The notes: generated from the sequence alone by a model not told the origin. 64,000 nt of DNA from Henricia sp. BOLD:AAB3569 (GCA_037783545.1 JBBELK010000822.1:806001-870000); one strand, 5' to 3'. Positions 23,217 to 34,211 are shown, counted from the stretch's first letter. A program made the numbers and translations.

Positions 23217-23574
23217 TGTAGCTGGGTTGTCGATCGTAATTTTTGTGATCGTTTTTTTCGTGCATCGCAGCGACCGTGTTTTGCTTGATCGTCATTTTTA
23301 TGGAAAATATCGTCAACTCCCATGGATAATGTGCAAAAATGTATTTGAGAAATGAGAATATTTCGTGTGGAATGGTCACCAACTACCGGCAATGACCGGC
23401 CGGCGGCGGCCGGGCTGCCACTCTCTGTCTGCCAATCGCACCGTATTTCTAGTAGGAAATAAATGCTCCTCAATTTCCAGAATTGCTATTCAAATGAAAC
23501 CAATGATTAGCAAAATTGCTCCAGCCTGAATTTTTTTTATTTCGAGCCTTGATCACTGTCAATGGCTAACCCAC

Positions 23575-23752
23575 CTAAAGGCGGCATCCATGCTGCATAA
23601 TCCCCTGTGTCCTCTCCTTCATCCATCTTAGTTTCCCTCAGGGGTCCTTTTGCTTTCCTCTTGGCTATCCGAGGAGGCACCCAGCCCTCTGTAGTCACCC
23701 CTTGCTGCCTCATCACTTCCTTATCCGGCCCTGTGTCTTTTATTTCTTCTTT
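23575..23752 (-). CDS. SLC4A1AP: SLC4A1AP coding exon 13
   Basis: 178 bp after CTTAACTTCAG. It reads KEEIKDTGPDKEVMRQQG, TTEGWVPPRIAKRKAKGPLR and GDYAAWMPPL, matching the conserved DPDYCVWVPP motif near the C-terminus. Without splicing the frame would run 13 more codons to TAA. The donor TTTAG|GTGGGT (phase 1) joins a last exon about 2.9 kb downstream that restores the conserved tail. Confidence 0.93.
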
Positions 23753-24956
23753 CTGAAGTTAAGACAGATTTAAAGGCAGATTACATAATTGGAAAACTTT
23801 CAAAAACCGAAACAGCATTGCGGATTTTTACCGCAAACAAATTAAAAATAATTTACTAATTTTGCCGAACGATGAAACAAAACCCACTTGTAAATAATTG
23901 ACAACTATTTTATAAATGTTATTAAGTGTGCTTGACCAGATCAATTTTTTTTACCTTGTGTAATGAGATTTTGATATCATATCATTTGCCATATTTTCTC
24001 AACGCCGTTCTTAAAGCCAGGCTGAAAGCTTCAAGCTTCTTTGCGAGGAAGAAAATTATTTTATAAAACGGATATTACTTGATAAAGTTGCGTTTTCTTA
24101 TCTTTATTGCCGACTTTATATTAGAGAGAAAAATGAAAAACTAGACCATGTTCATCAACCGGCAACAGGCCAAAATGACAAACAGGGTGATGACGTAATA
24201 ATGATATGCATTGACCCCGCTACGTCATAGTGAGGAGACAGTCACTATTTTGCAAAGCAAGTTGCGTGCTTTCCGCATAGCATAAACCACCAGTCGTTAT
24301 TTTTCTGTAAACGTTTTCAAAGTTTTTGGTGTATTTTCTCAGTGGTTGTTACACTGAATTAATTTTTTATATCAATAAAATGCCAGCTTCGTGCCTTGGT
24401 GGTGGTAACACTTGCAACTCTGTGGAAAATCTGCGGTTCCGTGCGTGCATACGTGTACGTGTTTGCTGCGAGGAGCTAGGTACACGACCACAGTCAGTGA
24501 AGCGGCTCTGTGTGTCTCCTTGCTATGACGTCACACACATAGCTCAAATTGATTGACGTGACCTTTAGTTTTCAGTTTCGCGTGAAAAGAGTCTCGGAAA
24601 AAGACTGAAATTTTCTGACTTTTCCAGGATAAAATTCTGAATAAAATGTTCTTAGTACATAAAGGACTATATAAAGAAAGGAAAAGTGTTGAAAACCATG
24701 AAAGTGAAGGGAGATTTCTACCCAGCTTTAACTTTCCCGTTCTTAATCCATATATTTCTAAATTAGGATATCATAAAAAAATCAGTGAGCTAATTTATCC
24801 GGTTCCATAAAGCAGTGCACTGATTACACCAGTCCATTTCCTTCCACATACAAATTTCTAATTGTTCCAATGGGTAGTATCATGGGGAGGTATTTTATAG
24901 GATTGTTGAATTAAAAGGAAATCAATTTTTTTGAAGAATCTGAACAAGTGCCTTTA

Positions 24957-25470
24957 ACTGGTTAAAGGCACACTGTATCATTTGCAATAACCCAAAAGTT
25001 AAAGGCACAGGCTCGTCAGCAATGCGCGCGCGCCAATTTCGTGGCACGAAATACGCAGCTCCATATAGCAAAGGCATGGAGCTGCGTATTTCGTGGCACG
25101 AATTAGGCGCGCGCGCATTGCTGACGAGCCTGTGCCTTTAATCAATGAGTTGACTAGGAAAACCTTCCAGTAAAGATTAAATTATGAAACTATCCAATGA
25201 AATGTTTCCGCCCAAGAATTTTACCAGAAAATAATCTATGAAGAAGAAATTTATTTAGATCGTTTGCAAACGATTTACTTAGGAGTCCGCCCTAATAAGA
25301 TTGAAATTACTTAGTTAGCTCGCCTCTGGGCGGTCCGAAATGGGCGCTGTGTACGTGCACGATGCAGGCTTCGCACATTTTCAGAAGGTAGGTTTCCCTT
25401 TTTTATGTGTATTAGAATGGTCGCACACAACCAGTATGACGCGAGCCACAGAGTGCATAAGTACGTACGC
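24957..25470 (-). mobile_element. Dispersed repeat, family G, split by a MITE
   Basis: Shares GATCGTTTGCAAACGATTTA, ATTTTACCAGAAAATAATC, GGCGGTCCGAAATGGGCGCT and CACTGTATCATTTGCAATAA (on the - strand) with copies at 37610-37874 and 43050-43412 (+). The family B MITE at 24999-25141 interrupts this copy. The type of element is not clear. Confidence 0.6.
24999..25141. mobile_element. TTAA-flanked MITE, family B, copy 2 (near-perfect palindrome)
   Basis: 143 bp from TTAAAGGCACAGGCTCGTCA to TGACGAGCCTGTGCCTTTAA; nearly every base pairs across a short centre (CTCCATATAGCAAAGGCATGGAG). Inserted in a family G repeat. Confidence 0.88.
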
Positions 25471-25927
25471 GACCAACTGAGAACGAAGACACAAATTTAG
25501 AATAAGTCAAACAATTATTTTGAAACTTTACAGGTTTTTGGAAAATGTACCAGTACATTTGACGGAGCTGAAACGTCTTCAGATAGGTTTTTTGATGTCC
25601 TTTTGATTCATAATGGTTTTGTTCCCAGAATTGCTAAAAAAACAGATTATCTATTGATCACGTTCACAGACGCCATCTTCGTAGGAAAAAAATGCTACTG
25701 CGTATTGAAGGCCATAAAGTACGCACATGCACACGCTGGAACATGTTATGCTCGAAATTTGTTCGAAATACGGTGCAACCGATGCGCGTCACAAAAAAAT
25801 ACGTTCAAAATAATGATGCACGTGGCAATTTGTAGGAAGTGACGTCATGTGAACGTGATCAATAGGGCCTTTAACCAGCACTCAAAATAATTGCAAAACA
25901 GTTACTAAATTAAACGAAACTGCCAAC

Positions 25928-26095
25928 CTTATTCTGAGGCATGCTCCTTGATTGAATGTCTTGATTTAATGCTCTGCTGTCTCCAACTGTTTCCTGTTCT
26001 TTGTCAGTCAGTCCACTTATCTCAATTGGAATGGATGGACCCATGGTATGGGTTTCGGGTGAATGTAGTGCCGAACTCTCTTCCACAGGGCAGGT
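25928..26095 (-). CDS. SLC4A1AP: SLC4A1AP coding exon 12
   Basis: 168 bp, 56 codons, phase 0 at both ends, acceptor TTCTTTCAG, donor GTTGGC. Encodes TCPVEESSALHSPETHTMGP and then a polar, poorly conserved stretch ending MPQNK. Supported by open frame, splice sites and phase rather than by recognisable similarity. A family of inverted repeats starts only 40 bp upstream of it. Confidence 0.75.
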
Positions 26096-26135
26096 CTGAA
26101 AGAACATCAAGAAACGAAATGAATTCCTGTCTTGT

Positions 26136-26192
26136 GTATGGGTTTACGGTAGCACCATGTGTCACATGGTGCTACCGTAAACCCATACACAC
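26136..26192. repeat. Perfect short palindrome
   Basis: GTGTATGGGTTTACGGTAGC, then ACCATGTG, is followed directly by its inverse, giving arms of about 28 bp with almost no spacer. Lies 40 bp upstream of SLC4A1AP exon 12, in its intron. Confidence 0.85.
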
Positions 26193-26197
26193 GTTGA

Positions 26198-26270
26198 TTT
26201 CCACCATGCATAGCCTTAAGTTTTACCAATTCCTGTCTTGGTAAGACTTGAAGCTATGCATGGTGGAAAC
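26198..26270. repeat. Inverted repeat next to the palindrome
   Basis: TTTCCACCATGCATAGCCTT (26198) is inverted as AAGCTATGCATGGTGGAAA (26252-26270). Around each arm, ATTCCTGTCTTG occurs directly repeated (near 26121 and 26229), so the two hairpins may be parts of one rearranged element. Confidence 0.65.
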
Positions 26271-27092
26271 CACTATGTAGGAGGTTTGCTGTTGCACCAT
26301 GTGAACAATCTCTTTTAAAGATGTGCGGCTCTGAAAAGAATAGGTGAGTGTGAACTCAACATTTTGAAGCGTGCTGTGTTCGTCTTCATTAGGAGACGAA
26401 CACTTTCCTACACCCACATTGTCAACACCGCGTTTGTACAACTGCTAGCCGTTTTGTTCGATCGTGCGCATTACGCGTAATGCAGGCGTACGTGTTGCGC
26501 ACGCACACACAGTGCACAATTTGCTTTCGGGCGCGTGCAGTTTCTGTGTGCATGTGCGTGTTCCGTATACGCGCCGACTAGGGCACAAACGCGGGCCAGT
26601 CGGCGGGGCATTATCACTGGTTATTATCGCTAGTTTAAGACTGCCCACGTGACGTCTTCTCAGCCAATAGGGATGCATAAACTGTATAAGGTATTTATGA
26701 ATAACGGGTTGAGGGTTAAGAATGTCTCAATTTGGAAATTTGGTGATTGTGGAAACAAACGAGATTGTGCTACTTTTTCAAGCTTTGAGGAGAAAGGGGT
26801 GAGGTGGGGTGGGGGGAGGAACGTAAAAGCAAAAAGGCGATGTACACAAAAAATAATTAGGTTTTGGGTGGGCACAAAAACTTAGTCAAACTTGTTAATA
26901 AGAGGTTACCTTGTTAGACGAATCTGGTAGCTAATTGTAGAGATACTGGAAAATTGGTTACTCCCTCTAATTTGTTTGTTCCCTCTCCTCTAACAATGTA
27001 TTTTCCCTTTTGTTTTACCTCCAGAAATAATGGATCAGCCAGTGGGTTGCCACATGTGTGTAAGGTACAGGAAGTTGGCTTGGTTCGTTGTT
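26271..27092. other. Intron sequence with CpG-rich patch
   Basis: SLC4A1AP intron. A CG-rich stretch with many CGCGNAC/GTACG steps lies at 26450-26660. No exon recognised; open frames on both strands here are mutual shadows without similarity or splice support. Confidence 0.4.
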
Positions 27093-27394
27093 ATAAACAC
27101 CTCAACAAAAATTAAGTTCCCCTCTAAATAATTGATTATATTTCCCAAATTTAATTATGTAATTACACGAAACTTGGTGTGAATGATTATATGTAGTTGC
27201 ATTTTTGGAAAAGTGTCCATTTCACCTTTAAATGCTGCTCATTTATGCATGGCATAAGGTATGGACCCACCACTTGAAATGCACATTCCATGCATTGCAC
27301 TAATCATTCACACCAAGTTTCGTGTAATTCCAAAATTTACTTTGGGAGATATAAGCAATTATTTAGGGGGAACTTACTTTTGTTGAGGTGTTTA
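27093..27394. mobile_element. MITE, TAAACACCTCAACA ends
   Basis: About 90-bp arms: TAAACACCTCAACAAAAATT and ACGAAACTTGGTGTGAATGA at the left, inverse TCATTCACACCAAGTTTCGT and TTTTGTTGAGGTGTTTA at the right. 302 bp, no coding capacity. Confidence 0.8.
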
Positions 27395-27811
27395 CATTCA
27401 ATGACCCTGTCAACATGCTGCAAGCCTAATTAAACTTCGCCTTTTTCCTGTATTTTGGACTGATGTATTTCTATTATTTCTTACATGGTCACCATTCACC
27501 AACCGTTTTAATGCGACTCCCGCAAGTCCTATTTTTGGTTACCATGCGAGTTTTACATAAGGACTCCTTCCCTAGGCCCTGTACGTCCGCCATAACTGGG
27601 GGCATGAACTGTGCATTCTGTGTTGATGATAAGCTGTTAAATTATGTTGTCACTTCGAATAATTTGCACATTTTTTTGTTAAAAGCTTGTGATGCCTATG
27701 TACACAAACGAGGCGCGTTGTGCGCAGAACGCACACTTCATGGCACTGGATGGCCCCCAGTTATGGAGGATGTGCAGGGAAGAAATCCTTAGTTACCAGA
27801 TTTGTCTATAG

Positions 27812-28107
27812 GGCTTGGGAATCGACGTCACGACGCCATTATTGACGTCATTCTCGGGCGCCATACTTCAAGGTAGTGAGTCGTTGCTATGCGAACTGGC
27901 GTGCAGCCTTGTCAAGTTTGGATATGCGTGCAGCGCCCGCGCGATTTCATATCACGCAAACAACGACCTAGTCATTGAATTCCGCAGCGTGCGTGTCCTG
28001 CATGCGTGAGAACAAAACAAGCTGAACGTACATCGCGCATGTTACTGCCAACAAACATGGCGGAAACCACTGCATTGTGACATTGCATGACATCACATTC
28101 CCAAGCC
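27812..28107. mobile_element. MITE-like element, GGCTTGGGAAT ends
   Basis: GGCTTGGGAATCGACGTCAC at the left is inverted as TGACATCACATTCCCAAGCC at the right. The interior is CpG-rich and not inverted. Confidence 0.6.
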
Positions 28108-28339
28108 ATATAACAGGAACTTTGTATTATCAGGAATGAAAACAATGTAGAATAAATAATTGTGACTGAATTGTTTCCTTGTTATAAGCAGAATATTGTG
28201 TTAAAGATAGTATACATGATTGGTAAACTGTTACAAATAGTTTTATCCCCCTGTGTGATTGAAGATATGCATGATTAAAACCAACCTGAGCAAAAACCAG
28301 CTCCGTACTTCATCTAACTTTTGAGAAAACAGTAAAAAA

Positions 28340-28540
28340 AGGGTTTGCAGTCATTTCGCCCCAAAACCACTTGGCCCTGAACCATTTCGCCCTGAACCAC
28401 GGCCTGTGCACGAAGTGGTTTTGGGGCAAAGTGGCATTTAGGCGATGTAGTGTTTGGACGAAGTAATTGTGGGCGAAATGGCACTCGGGCGAAGTGGTTT
28501 GGGGCGAAATGGCACTTGGGCGGAATGGTTTTGGGGCAAA
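28340..28540. repeat. GGGCGAAGTGG-type degenerate tandem repeat
   Basis: Repeated variants of (G)GGCGAAATGGCACTNGGGC and GAAGTGGTTTTGGGGC, partly inverted (ATTTCGCCCCAAAACCACTT at the left). A second cluster of the same words is at 52898-52990. Confidence 0.65.
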
Positions 28541-29113
28541 TTGAATTTTCGTCTCATGAGACGAAAACTAATTGTTTTACTCATTTCTCAAAGACTACAG
28601 CACTTCAGACAAAACCATTTCAGGGGAAGTTTCCTACGGTCATCATGTTTATATTGTGTAAGTTAGGCGTAAATCTGTGAACATTTCTGATTTTCAAAAT
28701 TACCAATGATGTATACTGCCTTTAACAGTGTTATTATCGAGGATTGACCGTATGCATGTCTGCCTCAGTCATCTAGTTATCCTTTAGCATGTTTCGCATG
28801 AATAGCGTCTGGTGTACTGACGTACTTCCTTTCACATGCACACTTAGTATCCACTTGACCAGACTAAATTTTTGTTGCTATGTGGTGCACGTGGCAGGTG
28901 GGAAGTACAGAATCAATACCATGTTCACCATAGAATGGAATGGCATAAAAGCAACCATACTGTTGGTTGCTAGGCAATGGCATGCACCACATAGCAACAA
29001 CAGCATAGTATGTGACTTTCTAAACTCCACCTCCATTTGAAAGTGAAGAATTTGGAGCACCAGCCATAGTGCAAATGTTAAATGCAAAAGGCTAGCTCAG
29101 ACTACAAGTGGAC
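28541..29113. other. Intron with a short inverted repeat
   Basis: SLC4A1AP intron 3' of exon 11. TTGTTGCTATGTGGTGCA (28872-28889) is inverted as TGCACCACATAGCAACAA (28983-29000). Nothing else recognised. Confidence 0.45.
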
Positions 29114-29287
29114 CTTTTTGTCGACAACGGCGCTGCTAGTAGACTCCATACAAGGTGACAATCTGTCCATGACTGCTGGCTTGGCAGTGATTGGTGGTCC
29201 ATTATCACTAGTTGCAGGGGACATTTCATCATCTTCATCATCTTCAACTACATCGTCTTTATGGAGAACAATTTGGGGGGACGGAAC
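29114..29287 (-). CDS. SLC4A1AP: SLC4A1AP coding exon 11 (acidic)
   Basis: 174 bp, 58 codons, phase 0 at both ends, after GTCTGTCAG. It reads VPSPQIVLHKDDVVEDDEDD then EMSP and a Ser/Pro-rich tail. The donor is taken as AAG|GTCCAC because the frame would otherwise stop six bases on; GTCCAC is a weak donor, so the exact 3' border is less sure. Acidic low-complexity sequence also occurs here in vertebrates. Confidence 0.8.
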
Positions 29288-29340
29288 CTGACAGACAAAT
29301 TGTAAAAATTTGTAAGTACTGCACCTGTTTTCATGTACAC

Positions 29341-29585
29341 GGGTGTTTCTATAAATTAGGGGTCCAAAAGTGTGACATTTGGTGTCCCCCGTTACACCTG
29401 ATATGTGTTATTTTTCGTACAAAAATCATTAAAATGGCTTTTAAACCATTTTGTATGAATTGTACTTTATGTACTCACTCTTTGAGATGAAAAGTATTTA
29501 AAGAATGTGTCCTGAATTTACAAAAACAAGATGTAAAATGTAACGGGGGATACCAACACTGGACCCCTAATTTATAGAAAGACCC
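29341..29585. mobile_element. MITE family E (GGGTCTTTCTATAAATTAGG), copy 1
   Basis: Ends GGGTGTTTCTATAAATTAGG and inverse CCTAATTTATAGAAAGACCC. 245 bp. The interior matches 50591-50803 in the opposite orientation almost base for base. Confidence 0.85.
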
Positions 29586-29685
29586 ACACAACACATGCGG
29601 CACGTGCTGGGAGTCAGGTCAAGTCGACCGTTTACCAACTTGACTCAAATTTTAGGGAAAACCTGAGGGAGTATACCAACTGTGC

Positions 29686-29757
29686 CTTATAGCTCAGCTG
29701 GTAGAGCATCTGCCTAGTGAGTTAGAGGTCTCGGGTTCGAATCCCGATAAGGTCCTT
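29686..29757 (+). pseudogene. tRNA-like sequence (Thr-like, degenerate)
   Basis: It has TAGCTCAGCTGGTAGAGC (A box and D arm) and GGTTCGAATCCCG (B box and T arm). Acceptor strands TGCCTTA and TAAGGTC pair in six of seven positions. The anticodon stem is badly broken; the loop would give AGT. More likely a SINE head or tRNA pseudogene than a working tRNA. Confidence 0.4.
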
Positions 29758-29821
29758 ACGATTTTTCTCTTATCCCAAGTTTGGTTAAAAAAATAATGTA
29801 CAGGTTGAACACAATGCATTA

Positions 29822-31377
29822 GGGTCATTCCGTGTCAATTCAACACGCTTTTGGACCTGACCATCACGGATTGAAATGAAATTTTTTGTGCTGATTAGAC
29901 TCCTTGAGAAACCCTGAGAAATGTTGATTTATTCGTTTGAGCTCCAGGGCAAATTAGAATGAATCTACTTTACCCTGGTTATGTAAAGTGAAACGGTTCA
30001 GTGGTCACGAGTGTAATAAGCACGAGTGACGCGCAGTGCTTCACTTCACGCTTGCACGCTACTGTTGCACACTGCAAAACTTTTTACTTCTGGGGGAGGG
30101 GACACCGTTGTTTTTTGCTAGCCTGAAAGCAGTTGGTTCGCATAGGTCAGGCGTACGTTTCCACTTTTTCCTAATAAGGTTTTGTGGTTTTTCGTATCTG
30201 GCAGCCAACGTAACAACGGGTGTGCGTTCGGGTAAATATACCCGTCAGCTTCAATAACAAGCTGATTATCCATGTCCTTGTTTGTCTTTAATTGTCGATA
30301 AAGGAATTGAACCTTTTATTCCTAGTTCGATGGACATGGAGTTGTTACGTGTAAAAAAGCATCCAGGTCACAGCGTCAAGCGGTGATTACCCAAATCATT
30401 GTAGTTGTGGTGTTTTTTGTGAAACGTGTTTAAAGGGTAACTAAAATTTTATGTCATTTGGTCAATTAATTTTTTAGATACGGGTCAACGAACCTTTGAC
30501 TAATTAGCATAACCTGCTATGTTTGGACAGTTATATCTCTAGAAGTAATGGACCTACAGAAATAAACTTTACATCATTTTAAAGCTCTTGAAATAGCCTT
30601 CATTTGATAAATTTGATAATTTGAACATTGGCTAACATGAAAATAACATGTAAATAACATGTAACTGTGTATGTACAGTGAAACTTGTGTATAGTGGCCA
30701 CCCAAGGGACCGGGCAAAAGTGGCCACTATAGACAAGTGGCCTTTATATGCAGGTGTACACACAAATGTACATGAATATGTTATGTGCATATGTGCATTG
30801 TATATATACAATGTATGGCCATGTACATCAAGAAACAATTGCAATTCAGCTAAATTTAAGTGTACAATGTACCTGGACAAAGATATTTCCTTCTCTTAAA
30901 GTTAAATAATCTTTGAAATGTAAAAATACTCGCTCATCCAAAAAACATTGTTGGTACATGTATGTGGATTAATAATAACAACAAAAGACGCAGGTATCGG
31001 CAGGCATGGCAGGAGTTTAATTCCGAAAGAATACCACACCCAGCCACAATGATGTGCTTGAGATCCCATGCACAACGTACAGGACAAGTTTTCCCAAGAC
31101 TAATGAAATCTTTTTTTCATCTTAAGTTTGTGTTTTTTATCATCCATTTGTCATCAAAGTAGCATTTTTACATGATTTACATGTAACCAGGATTTTTCGG
31201 AAAGAATTGAGAAGTTGACCATCATTGCCTCAGACCTCAGACCTCAGAATTAATTGACCGAATGATGTAAAGTTTTATTTCTCAGGGTTTCTCAAGGAGT
31301 CCAATCAGCACACAAAATTTCATTTCAATCCGTGATGGTCAGGTCCAAAAGCGTGTTGAATTGACACAGAATGACCC
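29822..31377. mobile_element. 1.56-kb TIR element (GGGTCATTCC ends), non-coding
   Basis: GGGTCATTCCGTGTCAATTC, then ACACGCTTTTGGACCTGACC and on to about 100 bp, is inverted at 31280-31377. The interior holds no transposase-like frame. A (GTACAT)-rich patch lies at 30760-30830. A shorter element with related ends lies at 32088-32472. Confidence 0.82.
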
Positions 31378-31445
31378 ATTATGTTTCTTGGTTGTACTTC
31401 TTCAACTAGCAAAACAAGATACAATTTTGTGAAACATTGTCTTAC

Positions 31446-31542
31446 CAGTGTCTTAAGAAGCTTAGGTTTCAAGCCGTGTCGGCCTTTCATTGAACCAACC
31501 ATGGGTAGCTTCTTGCTAAGGGCTGCAAAACTCGACTGTGGT
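31446..31542 (-). CDS. SLC4A1AP: SLC4A1AP coding exon 10
   Basis: 97 bp after CTTTTGTAG, donor GTAAGA. Encodes PQSSFAALSKKLPMVGSMKG, then RHGLKPKLLKTL, corresponding to the basic LPLFGAMKGGSKFKLK region of vertebrate kanadaptin. It lies 69 bp from the 1.56-kb TIR element at 29822-31377. Confidence 0.9.
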
Positions 31543-32087
31543 CTACAAAAGACAAACAAAATGTATTCAGTCAGTTTCTCCAAATCGTTTACAAAGTGGT
31601 TTATTCACACTGTGTATTTTGGTGTCTGAGCGTGATCCAATTCCGTCCATCACGCATGAGGGACGGAAATCAAGAGACAAATGCCTTTCCTTAGTCAACA
31701 ACAAATGAAAACTAAAGCGAACCTGTGTGTTTACTTTCTACTGATGTTAATACACACACCCAGTTTATCACATGTTGAAATTGACTTGATAGTTTTATGC
31801 AGAGGTTGTTTTTATGCGCGAGGGACGGACAATCAATAAAATTGTATTTTCAACTATTTCTTGAAAATGTGATGGCACAGTGTGCCCAGTCAAATTTATT
31901 CTGTTAATTTGTTGTAATATGATTGTAAAATACGGACATTTCTTTACTGTTCGAGGTATTATTTTGATTAATTTAAGAAATTTCGAAATCTTCATCCAGT
32001 GTTTACCAGTTTTGGATCACGCTCGTCACTCTGAGTTATAGGCCCATTGTATTAATTGCATTGGACAGTTGGAACCACTTTTTATCT
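31543..32087. other. Intron sequence, nothing recognised
   Basis: SLC4A1AP intron between exons 9 and 10. GCGCGAGGGACGGAC-like words recur (31648 and 31815), and a short block ends in GGACAGTTGGAACCACTT at 32063-32080. Confidence 0.4.
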
Positions 32088-32472
32088 GGGTCATTCCACA
32101 AAGTGTGACATTTCTTCATTTTCACAAAATGGCCAATAACTGACACCTGTTCTATAATTTTATTTTAGTCTTAAGTCATGATGGAGTTTGGCAATTTTGA
32201 GTTATCTGATGAAATGTTGGTTGCGGATGTAACTGGGACACCACGCCAATTTAGCTCATCTCACTCCTATCCTGAAAGGGATCTCGATGAATTTGACGTG
32301 AGAATACAGTTCTTGACCTAAACAATATTTTGTAATCTGAATTTGAAGGATTCTAACTTGCATTTGTATGTAGTTCAAGAAAATGTGTTGAAAAACACTG
32401 AATGTCACAGTTGCATTTCCACAAAATTCCTTCTATAGCAAAAATAGTTTCAGATGTAACACGGAATGACCC
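32088..32472. mobile_element. MITE with GGGTCATTCC ends
   Basis: GGGTCATTCCACAAAGTGTG at the left; the right ends ACACGGAATGACCC. The flanks carry the direct repeat ATTGGACAGTTGGAACCACT (about 32060 and 32530). Confidence 0.6.
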
Positions 32473-32555
32473 ATTTTGGTGTGAATCAGTCAATGCAGAT
32501 GAATTTTTTTTACAAAAAGATTCATCTGTATTGGACAGTTGGAACCACTTCTATT

Positions 32556-33076
32556 GGGGCGTTGGAGATGCTTACACCGTGTACAGGGGGTTTACACCGG
32601 GGGAAGCCCCCAGAAGATGCAAAACGAACGACACAGGGTTTCGCTTTGAATTCTGGGAACACAGGTCAAAAGTTGTTGCGGGGTGGGGTTTATAAACGCT
32701 GTTATCGTTTGACTCACAATGAAAAATGAAGCCGGCGCCACGCAAAAATAGTTGCCCCAAAGTACCGCAATAAACTTCGTCAATGCCCTCAGACATCTAC
32801 TGATTAAGCAAAATGTATTTACAGCCCTATTCCCTCCTGTTTTGTGTCATAAATTTATGTTTTTCTTCGTACTCACGTCACGATTCCAAACTGTTCGCCA
32901 TGTTTTACTGCTTATGGTTACTAGGTGATGCATTACACCAGGATTTACACCACAGACCCGCTCGTGAGCTCGGGTAGTGGTGGCTGCCACCGGGGCAGAC
33001 TCGTGTATCACGTGATGGCTAAAAGAACGCTCCGGTGTAAGTTGGTGTTACACGGTGTTAGCATCTCGAATGCCCC
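32556..33076. mobile_element. TIR element, GGGGCGTTGGAGATGC ends
   Basis: GGGGCGTTGGAGATGCTTAC, then ACCGTGTA, is inverted at the right as ACACGGTGTTAGCATCTCGA, then ATGCCCC. About 521 bp. Its left 110 bp recurs at 54732-54842. Confidence 0.7.
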
Positions 33077-33095
33077 TTATAGAAGATCTTCTTCC

Positions 33096-33322
33096 TGTAT
33101 GTATTCCGCCATAACTGCGGTGGTTCCAGTGCATAAAGTGCATGTTATGTGTAGATTCAACATTGTAGCACTGTGTCGTCACTGCAAACAGATGCGCACA
33201 TTTTGTTTCCACAAACAGCAGCAAGCATTTTGTTTCCAAATGACAAAATGCTATAATGTTGAATCCATACACAATGTGCAATTTATGCAGTTGAATTACC
33301 ACAGTTATGGCTGGATACATAA
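33096..33322. mobile_element. Foldback MITE
   Basis: GTATTCCGCCATAACTGCGG, GTGCATAAAGTGCATG and GATTCAACATTGTAGCA at the left; inverse TGCTATAATGTTGAATCCAT, TGCAATTTATGCAG and CCACAGTTATGGCTGGATAC at the right. It ends about 60 bp before the donor side of SLC4A1AP exon 9. Confidence 0.75.
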
Positions 33323-33381
33323 AAGAAGAAATGGATTCGGCATACAGGCTTTAATCAAAACAAAATCCTGACAAACTGTAC

Positions 33382-33571
33382 TTTTTCAATTCCGGCATGG
33401 ACGTTGGTCTAGCGATGTCAGCCAGCCGCGTGAATCTAACTTGTTCCTTCTTAAGATCAATGAGTCGCAGTTTGAGTTTAGCTCTCCATGTCTTATCCAC
33501 GGTCTTGCCAGTCTTAATGCTCTCCATGAATGCGTCTAAGGAATCGTCCTCCACAACGCATGATGCACTAC
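33382..33571 (-). CDS. SLC4A1AP: SLC4A1AP coding exon 9
   Basis: 190 bp after TTTTCTGCAG, donor GTACAG. It contains DDSLDAFMESIKTGKTVDKT, then LKLRLIDLKKEQVRFTRL and PTSMPELKK, matching the conserved SLDAFMSxMKSG and ELRKEQxRL region. Phase 1 in, phase 2 out. Confidence 0.96.
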
Positions 33572-34084
33572 CTGCAGAAAATGCACAGTACTGTGATTGA
33601 GTGGTTCACATTATTAAAAAGGACTGGTTTTCCTGGCCGATTTCACACTTTTACCAAGCAAATGAAAGCATTTTTCAACTTGAAGTAAGGGAACTGAATA
33701 CATATTTTCTTTTTGCTATTACTACGGGTAAAAAATCAATAAAATTTGTCATGCTTTTTTTACATGATGTGAAAATTTGGTTCAAGTCCATTGGTAAAAG
33801 ACAGTTATTTAGAATCAAACTTTTCAAAGTAGGACTTTTTTTACATAAGTAAAAGTGTAACCCGCCTCTTTTGGGATCCCCTGAAAACTGTTTCCTTGTC
33901 ACCTGCCTTTCGTGTCACTAGAGATTGTGATTGCGATGTTGATACATGGAAATATAGATTAATATTTTCTGTATTTTTATTAGTTTACTGATTTTGTAAC
34001 TTTTTTTTGGTATTGTTGATGTCTGTGAAGCACTTTGAGCTACTTTACGTAAGGCGATGTTATAAATATATATTATTATTATTA

Positions 34085-34195
34085 CTATTTTTGGGGAGGG
34101 ATGTAAAGTTGTTGGTCCAGTGTGTTGTGTAACACACTTAAACAATCCCAGAGCTCTTGAAGAGTAAGGGGATTCCTCGGTGTCTCTGACCTACT
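34085..34195 (+). mobile_element. SINE fragment
   Basis: Only the 3' body is left: GGGATGTAAAGTTGTTGGTC, CAATCCCAGAGCTC and GGTGTCTCTGACC. It abuts a family C element. Confidence 0.65.
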
Positions 34196-34211
34196 GTATA
34201 TATCTCACTGT

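Noticed and set aside
33048..33371. Frames of 90 and 148 codons on both strands.
   Set aside because: They translate a foldback MITE; the protein parts are mirror translations of the two arms.
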